The notes under the pieces are model-generated. The model did no database searches and was not told the DNA's origin. It saw only the letters and a program-made list of their open reading frames with translations. A program made the translations under genes and the position numbers. Positions 58,556 through 64,000 of a stretch of DNA of 64,000 nucleotides are shown here, piece by piece; within the stretch, counting starts at the first letter, position 1; every line of letters starts with the position of its first letter. Origin of the DNA: Azospirillaceae bacterium (GTDB taxonomy: Bacteria > Pseudomonadota > Alphaproteobacteria > Azospirillales > Azospirillaceae); contig DASQNC010000044.1 in assembly GCA_035645145.1 (NCBI GenBank), positions 80,136 through 144,135 of the forward strand, given 5' to 3'.

Positions 58556-59461
58556 TCAGGCCCGGCGTTCGACGACGAAGCGCGCAATGGCTCTCAGCGT
58601 GTCGGCACGGTCGCCGAAGATGTCCAGGTGGCGCGCGGCCTGGTCGGCCAGCATCCCGGCCTGGGCCCGCGCCCGTTCCACCCCCAGAAGCGAGACGAAG
58701 GTGGCCTTCCCCCGTGCCGCATCCCGTCCCACCGGCTTGCCCGTCTCGGCTTCGGTCCCCTCGGCGTCGAGAAGGTCGTCGGCGATCTGGAAGGCAAGCC
58801 CCAGGTCATGCGCATAGGCACGCAGCGCAAGCCGGTGCGGCTGGTCGGCACGCCCCAATGTGGCGCCCGCCTCGCACGAAAATGCGATCATGGCGCCGGT
58901 CTTCAAGCGCTGCAGGCGCGTGATCTCGCCCAGATCGAAAGTGGTGTGTTCCGCGACGAGGTCAAGCATCTGGCCGCCGACCATCCCCTGCCCGCCGGCC
59001 GCCTTGGCCAGTTCCGAGACAAGCTGGCAGCGCACGCGGGCATCCTCGTGCGTTTCCGGATCGGCCAGCACCTCGAACGCCAGCGTCAACAGCGCATCGC
59101 CCGCCAGGATCGCCGCCGCCTCGTCGTACGCCTTGTGCACGCTCGGCCGGCCGCGACGGGTGTCGGCGTCGTCCATGGCCGGAAGATCGTCATGGATGAG
59201 CGAGTAGCAATGCACCAGCTCGACGGCGGTCGCCACCCGCAACGCGCAGTCGGGATGGACATGGAACAGGCTGGCCGACTGCATGACCAGCAGCGGGCGC
59301 AGGCGCTTGCCGCCGTTCAGGCAGCCGTGGCGCATCGCCGCGAACAGACGCCCTTCCGGCCCCGCCGTCTCCGGCAAAAGCAGGCCAATGGCCGTTTCCA
59401 CCTGCGCCACGGCGTCGGCCATGGCCCCCGAAAGTCCGCCCTGCACCACTGTCGGCCTCAC
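58556..59461 (-). CDS. ispA: Farnesyl/geranyl diphosphate synthase (IspA)
   Basis: Short-chain prenyl transferase of the isoprenoid pathway. 301 residues from GTG 59461, whose GTGA overlaps the xseB stop; ATG 59422 would give 288 residues. First Asp-rich motif [11 protein letters not shown], second [11 protein letters not shown], and GGKRLRPLL near the start. Together with xseB and dxs it forms the standard xseB-ispA-dxs operon. Confidence 0.94.
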   Translation of the reverse strand: MRPTVVQGGLSGAMADAVAQVETAIGLLLPETAGPEGRLFAAMRHGCLNGGKRLRPLLVMQSASLFHVHPDCALRVATAVELVHCYSLIHDDLPAMDDADTRRGRPSVHKAYDEAAAILAGDALLTLAFEVLADPETHEDARVRCQLVSELAKAAGGQGMVGGQMLDLVAEHTTFDLGEITRLQRLKTGAMIAFSCEAGATLGRADQPHRLALRAYAHDLGLAFQIADDLLDAEGTEAETGKPVGRDAARGKATFVSLLGVERARAQAGMLADQAARHLDIFGDRADTLRAIARFVVERRA

Positions 59462-59709
59462 TCGTAGCCTGCCGGCTGGGTGCCCAGCGTTCCATCGGCG
59501 GATATGGTGATACGTTCCACCTTGGCCTGGGCTTCCCGCAGCTTCGCCTCGCAATGGCGCCGCAGCAGGGTGCCACGCTCGTACGCGCCGATGGACTCGT
59601 CCAGCTTGGCGCGTCCTTCCTCGAGCTGGCGCACGATCCGCTCAAGCTCGGCCAACGCGTCCTCGAAGCTCATCGCGGCGATGTCGGGCGGGATGGATGT
59701 CTCGGCCAT
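59458..59709 (-). CDS. xseB: Exodeoxyribonuclease VII small subunit
   Basis: 83 residues from ATG 59709: MSFEDALAELERIVRQLEEGRAKLDESI and ERGTLLRRHCEAKLREAQAKVERI match XseB, which multimerises on XseA. The large-subunit gene is not in the window. First gene of the xseB-ispA-dxs group. Confidence 0.94.
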   Translation of the reverse strand: MAETSIPPDIAAMSFEDALAELERIVRQLEEGRAKLDESIGAYERGTLLRRHCEAKLREAQAKVERITISADGTLGTQPAGYE

Positions 59710-59807
59710 GCGGTCATTCCACCGGGGGGAAACGGAGTCTATAGGCCCGCTCGCCCCTGTGCCGCAAGCGTTCAGGCCGGGACATTGTCGGCACCCGGGC
59801 GGCGCGG

Positions 59808-60737
59808 TCACCGTGCCATCAGTTCCCGCACATGTGCGGCGGCCGAAGATGCCAATGCCGCAAGGTTGTATCCCCCTTCCAGCACCGAGACGACCCGGCC
59901 GCCACAGTGCCTGTCGGCCACGTCGCACAGCCGCGCCGTCGCCCAGACGAAATCGTCCTCGGTCAGATCGAGGGCGGCCAGCGGATCGCGCCGGTGGCCG
60001 TCGAACCCGGCCGAGATCATCACAAGGTCCGGCGCGAAGGCGTCCAGCGCCGGCAGGATCCATGTCTGCATCCCATGGCGGAACTCGGCCCCGCCGCTGC
60101 CTGCCCGCAGCGGCACATTGACCACGTTGCCGTAACGGCCGCACTCGTCCCACCCGCCGGAGCCGGGATAGAGCGGCGACTGGTGGGTCGAGGCGTAGAG
60201 GAAATCCGGGTCGGACTCGAATATCGCCTGGGTGCCGTTGCCGTGGTGCACGTCGAAATCCACCACCGCGACGCGCCGGAGCCCGTGTGCCGCACGGGCG
60301 TGGTGGGCGCCGACGGCGATGTTGTTGAACAGACAGAAGCCCATGGCCTGCTCGGGTTCGGCATGGTGGCCGGGCGGGCGGACGGCACAGAACGCGTTGC
60401 GTGCCTCGCCCGCGACGACCGCATCCACGGCGGCCACAACCGCGCCCGCGGCCCGCAGCGCCGCCTCGTACGAGCCCGGCGAGAGCACCGTGTCGCCATC
60501 CAGGGGCCTATGCCCGTACGCGGGTACCGCCGCGACCACGCGGTCGATGTGGGCGGGGGGATGGGCGCGGGCGATCTGTTCGTGCGTGGCCTGCGGCGCC
60601 TCGCGTCGGTCCAGCAGTTGGAACGCCTCGCCTTCCAACATCCGAAGAACCGCCCGCAACCGGTCGGCGCATTCGGGATGCCCAAGTCCGGTGTCGTGCT
60701 CCAGACAGGCCGGGTGGGTGAAAAGGATGGTGTTCAT
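59808..60737 (-). CDS. Histone deacetylase family protein (acetoin utilisation/acetylpolyamine hydrolase type)
   Basis: 309 residues from ATG 60737. Zn-dependent deacetylase motifs: GHPECADRLRAVL, RPPGHHAEPEQAMGFCLFNNIAVGA with the catalytic His pair, VVDFDVHHGNGTQAIF with Asp/His ligands, ISAGFDGHRRDPLA and SVLEGGYN. Bacterial relatives deacetylate polyamines or proteins such as acetyl-CoA synthetase; the substrate here is not known. The frame is open upstream to 60791. Confidence 0.9.
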   Translation of the reverse strand: MNTILFTHPACLEHDTGLGHPECADRLRAVLRMLEGEAFQLLDRREAPQATHEQIARAHPPAHIDRVVAAVPAYGHRPLDGDTVLSPGSYEAALRAAGAVVAAVDAVVAGEARNAFCAVRPPGHHAEPEQAMGFCLFNNIAVGAHHARAAHGLRRVAVVDFDVHHGNGTQAIFESDPDFLYASTHQSPLYPGSGGWDECGRYGNVVNVPLRAGSGGAEFRHGMQTWILPALDAFAPDLVMISAGFDGHRRDPLAALDLTEDDFVWATARLCDVADRHCGGRVVSVLEGGYNLAALASSAAAHVRELMAR

Positions 60738-60815
60738 CGGGCGTTTCCTCGCGGACCGCATTGGCATGGCGGCCTCATGGTTTGCACCCATTTGAACACG
60801 CCCCCGGCGCGGGCG

Positions 60816-61040
60816 TCAGCCGGTCTTCTCGATGCGGAACCGATACACCCCGCCGTGGACCTCCGCCGCCAGCAGGCGATGGCCCACCTGCGCACAGAAC
60901 GCAGGGAAATCGCGGGCCGAGGCAGGATCGGTCGCCTCCACCTCCAGCAACTCGCCCGCCGCCATCGCGCGCAGGAGGCGTGCGGCGCGCAGCACAGGCA
61001 AGGGGCAGACAAGGCCCTTGGCATCGAGGTGCCGGCTCAT
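60816..61040 (-). CDS. TusA family sulfur-carrier protein
   Basis: 74 residues with the canonical TusA motif LDAKGLVCPLPVLRAARLL; reactive Cys12 in CPLP. It passes persulfide sulfur. It diverges from an ArsR-family regulator at 61115, 74 bp apart, so a sulfur-responsive switch is possible. Compare the less canonical paralogue at 37129. Confidence 0.9.
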   Translation of the reverse strand: MSRHLDAKGLVCPLPVLRAARLLRAMAAGELLEVEATDPASARDFPAFCAQVGHRLLAAEVHGGVYRFRIEKTG

Positions 61041-61114
61041 GCGGACCCTATGCGGTGGTATGGGGTCTGGGCGGCCCGTCTTGACGGTCGGCGCATTCGC
61101 TTCACCTTCCTTTC

Positions 61115-61507
61115 ATGAGGCTCGACACCATCCTGGCAAACGCCTATCAGGCAAGCACGCTGCTGAAGGCCATGTCCAACCAGCGGCGACTTCTGATCCT
61201 CTGTCATCTAACGGCCGGCGAAAAGTCGGTGGGCGAACTCGAACGCCTCGTTGGGCTGAGCCAGTCGGCCCTGTCCCAGCACCTGGCGCGGCTGCGCCGG
61301 CAGAAGGTGGTCCGGACCCGCAGACAGGCGCAGACGATCTTCTACTCCATCGCCGATACGGACACCGTGGTCATTCTGGACGCGCTGGGCGGCCTGTTCG
61401 CCCTGTCCGGCGACGGCCTCGACCGGACGAACGGCGCCGACGGGCGCGGCCGGGACGGGAGCGGGAATGGAACGCACGGGACCACGGCCGAGCCCTTGCG
61501 GGAATAG
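61115..61507 (+). CDS. ArsR/SmtB family transcriptional regulator (BigR/SqrR-like)
   Basis: 130 residues: winged-helix at about 10-95 (LKAMSNQRRLLILCHLTAGEKSVGELERLVGLSQSALSQHL and RQAQTIFYSIAD). The ILCHL and SQSALSQHLARLR stretches are those of the BigR/YgaV/SqrR persulfide-sensing branch. Those sensors use two cysteines; here only Cys30 is present and the C-terminal partner is absent (GGLFALSGDG). The last 25 residues are Gly/Asp-rich and look disordered. Divergent from tusA. Confidence 0.87.
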   Translation: MRLDTILANAYQASTLLKAMSNQRRLLILCHLTAGEKSVGELERLVGLSQSALSQHLARLRRQKVVRTRRQAQTIFYSIADTDTVVILDALGGLFALSGDGLDRTNGADGRGRDGSGNGTHGTTAEPLRE

Positions 61508-61528
61508 AAACGGGCCGTCCCCGTCCTC

Positions 61529-61921
61529 CTAGTTTCGCCGGACAGCCCCGGCAACCCCTGCCGCCACCGCGACCAACCAACCCGCGATCATGGCGCTGCC
61601 GCCCCAGGGTGCCGCCGCGGACAGGGTCCGCGGCCCGCCCAGCGCACTGCCGTGGACGCCTGCGGCGAACAGGAGGGCGCCCAGCGCGACCATCCACCCG
61701 GCAAGCAGCAGGGGCACCCGGGGCAACCGGGCGGACGGGGCCGACAGCAGGGCGCACAGCCCCGGAAGGGCGGCCGCATGGGCCAGCAGAATGCGGCTCG
61801 CGGTTTCAATCAACCCCCGGACGTGGGGGTCGGCGATGCCATGGGACGCCCATGCGGCGGCGCCGACACCCCAGGCGCCCATCAGGCCGGCGAGCGCCAG
61901 CCAGACCGCCGGTGTCCTCAC
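61529..61921 (-). CDS. DUF423 family membrane protein
   Basis: 130 residues from GTG 61921 (GTGA overlap with the preceding pirin stop), about four hydrophobic segments. LAGLMGAWGVGAAAWASHGI at the start and LAGVHGSALGGPR-like blocks match DUF423/YgdD proteins of unknown function. Convergent with the ArsR gene. Confidence 0.8.
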   Translation of the reverse strand: MRTPAVWLALAGLMGAWGVGAAAWASHGIADPHVRGLIETASRILLAHAAALPGLCALLSAPSARLPRVPLLLAGWMVALGALLFAAGVHGSALGGPRTLSAAAPWGGSAMIAGWLVAVAAGVAGAVRRN

Positions 61922-62622
61922 GGAGCGTCGACGAGGACGATCTCCGACTCCTCGATCGCCCGGATTTCCAGACGGCTTTCCCCGGTGACGGCGAGACCGT
62001 CGCGGGTGTTCACCCGGACGCCGTTCACCTCCAGCACGCCGGTGGCCGGCACGAGATAGGCGTGGCGGGCGGGCGCGGTCTCCCAGACCACCGACTGCCC
62101 GGCCATCAGCGTGGCGCCCACAAGGGCGGCGTCCTGGTTGATGCGCAGGGCACCGGCAGCCACCTCGGCCTCGCGGCCCGAGGCCAGCGCCACCAACCGG
62201 CCGGCGCGGTCGCCTTTGGGAAAGGACTTCGTACCCCAACGCGGCTCGTGGCCTCTGCGGTCGGGCAGGATCCAGATCTGGAAGACCTGCGTCTCCTGCT
62301 GCTCGTCGGCGTATTCGGCATGGACGATGCCGCGGCCGGCACTCATCACCTGCACATCGCCCGCCTCGATCCGGCCCCGGTTGCCCAGATGGTCCATATG
62401 GGAGACGGTGCCTTTGCGGACATAGGTGATGATTTCCATGTCCCGGTGCGGGTGGGGGTCGAAGCCGGTACCGGGCTTGACCGTGTCGTCGTTCCACACG
62501 CGCAGCGCACCCCAGCTTTCCCGCCCGGGCTCGTGGTAGTTGGCGAAGCTGAAATGGAAACGGGCGTCCAACCAATCGAAATTGGTCCGGCCCAGACGCT
62601 CAAAGGGGCGAAGCTCAAGCAT
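61918..62622 (-). CDS. Pirin family protein (quercetinase YhhW-like)
   Basis: 234-residue bicupin from ATG 62622. FGDPHPHRDMEIITYV-like GFDPHPHRDMEIITYVRKG supplies the His metal ligands, with MSAGRGIVHAEYA completing the site. E. coli YhhW and human pirin open the ring of quercetin. It overlaps the glutathionyl-hydroquinone reductase gene by 8 bp and DUF423 by 4 bp, so these are coupled. Confidence 0.9.
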   Translation of the reverse strand: MLELRPFERLGRTNFDWLDARFHFSFANYHEPGRESWGALRVWNDDTVKPGTGFDPHPHRDMEIITYVRKGTVSHMDHLGNRGRIEAGDVQVMSAGRGIVHAEYADEQQETQVFQIWILPDRRGHEPRWGTKSFPKGDRAGRLVALASGREAEVAAGALRINQDAALVGATLMAGQSVVWETAPARHAYLVPATGVLEVNGVRVNTRDGLAVTGESRLEIRAIEESEIVLVDAP

Positions 62623-63610
62623 TCCGTTCTCCTCCGACGCCCCCCGCTCCGACAAGCCGGTCGCGCCCATGCGGGGCGTCCAGATCGAGATCCGGCCCCT
62701 TGGGGACGATCCCGGTCGGGTTGATCTTCAGGTGGCTCGCGTAATAGTGGGTTTTGATGTGGTCCAGGTTCACCGTGTCCCGGACGCCGGGCGCCTGGTA
62801 CAGCTCGCGCAGGTAGCCCGACAGGTTCGGATAGTCGGCGATGCGCCGCTTGTTGCACTTGAAGTGGCCGAAGTAGACGGCATCGAAACGGACGAGCGTG
62901 GTGAACAGGCGCCAGTCGGCTTCGGTGATCCGGTCGCCGACCAGATAGCGCCGGGTCGACAGCCGGTCATCCAACCTGTCGAGGGCCGCGAACAATTCGT
63001 CGAAGGCGGTTTCGTAGGCCTGCTGCGCGGTGGCGAAGCCGGCCTTGTAGACGCCGTTGTTCACCGCGTCGTAGACCCATGCGTTCACCTGGTCGATTTC
63101 CTCGCGCAGCGGCTCGGGATACAAGTCCACCGACGCGTCGCCGAACGCGTCGAAGGCGCTGTTCAGCATGCGGATGATTTCGGCGGACTCGTTGCTGACG
63201 ATCGTGCCCTGCTTGCGGTCCCAGAGCACCGGGACCGTCACCCGGCCGGTGTAGCCGGGATCGGCCAGCGTGTAGACCTGGTGAAGGTAGCGTTTGCCGT
63301 TGATGTGGTCGGAGGTGGCGCCGGGATGGGGCTCGAACGTCCAGCCATGCTCGCGCATGACCGGATTGACCACCGAGATCGAGATCGCGGCCTCCAGCTT
63401 TTTCAGCCGGCGGACGATCAGGGTGCGGTGCGCCCAGGGGCAGGCCAGCGAAACGTAGAGGTGGTAGCGCCCGGCCTCGGCCGGGAACCGTGCCGCCGGA
63501 TCCGCTTCGACCTTGTCGCGGAACCGGCTCTGCGAACGGACATACCGGCCGCCGGTCGCCTTGGTGTCGTACCACTGGTCGTGCCAAACGCCATCGACAA
63601 GCAGTCCCAT
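62615..63610 (-). CDS. Glutathionyl-hydroquinone reductase (YqjG/ECM4 type glutathione S-transferase)
   Basis: 331 residues from ATG 63610 (MGLLVDGVWHDQWYDT). Xi-class GST: reactive Cys57 in SLACPWAHRTLI, SQSRFRDKVEADPAARFPAEAGRYHLY before it, and YSFK-like NNGVYKAGFATAQQAY and FVRFDAVYFGHFKCN after it. It reduces glutathionyl-hydroquinones, a detoxification step in aromatic breakdown. With pirin and WrbA on either side it suggests quinone/flavonoid handling. Confidence 0.93.
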   Translation of the reverse strand: MGLLVDGVWHDQWYDTKATGGRYVRSQSRFRDKVEADPAARFPAEAGRYHLYVSLACPWAHRTLIVRRLKKLEAAISISVVNPVMREHGWTFEPHPGATSDHINGKRYLHQVYTLADPGYTGRVTVPVLWDRKQGTIVSNESAEIIRMLNSAFDAFGDASVDLYPEPLREEIDQVNAWVYDAVNNGVYKAGFATAQQAYETAFDELFAALDRLDDRLSTRRYLVGDRITEADWRLFTTLVRFDAVYFGHFKCNKRRIADYPNLSGYLRELYQAPGVRDTVNLDHIKTHYYASHLKINPTGIVPKGPDLDLDAPHGRDRLVGAGGVGGERNA

Positions 63611-63661
63611 GGATTCCTCCCGCCGTTCGACCCGGCAACCGATGCGCCGACAACCGTCGGG

Positions 63662-63701
63662 CGGGCTGCCCGCTCCCCCGCGAAGCGGGACGGGCAGCCC
63701 G
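63662..63701 (-). terminator. Hairpin downstream of wrbA
   Basis: CGGGCTGCCCG (63662-63672) pairs perfectly with CGGGCAGCCCG (63691-63701), 11 bp, with an inner 18-base loop that can form a second GC stem. It begins 7 bp after the wrbA stop codon and has no U-tract. Confidence 0.55.
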
Positions 63702-63708
63702 ATCACCG

Positions 63709-64000
63709 TCAGCCGTGCAGCTTCTTGGCGATCTCGGCGACGTGGCGGCCCTGGAAGCGGGCGGCCTCCAGCTCGACCGCCGCGGGCTGGCGCTCGCCCT
63801 GGCCGCCGGCGATCGTGGTGGCGCCGTACGGGCTGCCGCCCTTGACCTCCTCAATGCCGCCCTGCCCGGCGAAGCTGTAGGGCAGGCCGACCACCACCAT
63901 GCCGTGGTGCAGCAGCGTGGTGTGGAAGGACAGGATGGTGCTCTCCTGGCCGCCGTGCTGGGTGGCCGACGACGCGAACACCGAGCCGACCTTGCCCACC
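63709..64000 (-). CDS. wrbA: NAD(P)H:quinone oxidoreductase WrbA (5' end outside window)
   Basis: C-terminal half of a flavodoxin-like FMN quinone reductase: [36 protein letters not shown] and [18 protein letters not shown] are diagnostic of WrbA. It carries out two-electron quinone reduction, avoiding semiquinone. It is upstream of and collinear with the glutathionyl-hydroquinone reductase. The start lies beyond the right edge. Confidence 0.93.
   Translation of the reverse strand, partial: VGKVGSVFASSATQHGGQESTILSFHTTLLHHGMVVVGLPYSFAGQGGIEEVKGGSPYGATTIAGGQGERQPAAVELEAARFQGRHVAEIAKKLHG

Overview
The window is a GC-rich (roughly 68-70% by eye) chromosomal segment of an alphaproteobacterium. 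The long uninterrupted rimP-nusA-ylxR-infB-rbfA-truB-rpsO-pnp operon, the miaB-phoH-ybeY-corC-lnt-HTH-metK-trmB block, a MucR/Ros-type regulator, an OlsB/OlsA ornithine-lipid pair, PAS_5-type and soluble chemoreceptor proteins, and the xseB-ispA-dxs order all fit Rhodospirillales, most like Azospirillaceae. This assignment comes from gene content, not a database match. I see no rRNA, tRNA, CRISPR array, prophage or insertion sequence. Most of the window is core genome.

Layout. 1-5144: a five-gene branched-chain-amino-acid-type ABC transporter (livM truncated by the window start, livH, livF, livG, substrate-binding protein), all on the minus strand, preceded by a textbook sigma-54 promoter and three inverted-repeat upstream activator sites. 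5145-8205: the matching PAS/AAA+/Fis sigma-54 activator, an acetamidase/formamidase and a DedA membrane protein. 8444-12314: an unusual cysteine-bearing nitronate monooxygenase-like protein, a glycerophosphodiesterase, an acyl-CoA thioesterase and two divergent receiver-only response regulators. 12551-22560: the transcription/translation operon, minus strand, opened by a leader with an intrinsic terminator. 22753-26300: a small lipoprotein and a 1004-residue CHAT/TPR lipoprotein whose protease cysteine is missing. 26251-34678: the tRNA/ribosome/envelope block. 34743-37386: ornithine lipid genes, a MucR-like regulator and a TusA-like protein.

37401-52752: rimI-tsaB-nitroreductase; a degenerate polysaccharide deacetylase; a GAF/HD-GYP phosphodiesterase with an anion transporter; a soluble chemoreceptor with its sensor at the C-terminus; fieF-pdxH; a surface lipoprotein; a DnaJ-class co-chaperone; a metallo-beta-lactamase fold protein; YihY; fabI-aroC; and a PAS_5 protein. 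52897-64000: a 48-bp perfect palindrome, an AhpD-like protein, long-form SppA, TlyA, the isoprenoid genes dxs-ispA-xseB, a histone-deacetylase-family protein, TusA, an ArsR regulator, and DUF423-pirin-glutathionyl-hydroquinone reductase-WrbA (truncated by the window end).

The best candidate for a coherent, little-described system is the sigma-54 unit at 1-8205. It pairs an activator with an ABC importer, with operators and promoter visible in the DNA, and an amide hydrolase lies directly upstream. I infer nitrogen- or effector-controlled uptake of a small amide, amino acid or aromatic compound. Next most interesting are the CHAT pseudo-protease lipoprotein and the large palindrome at 52897-52944.
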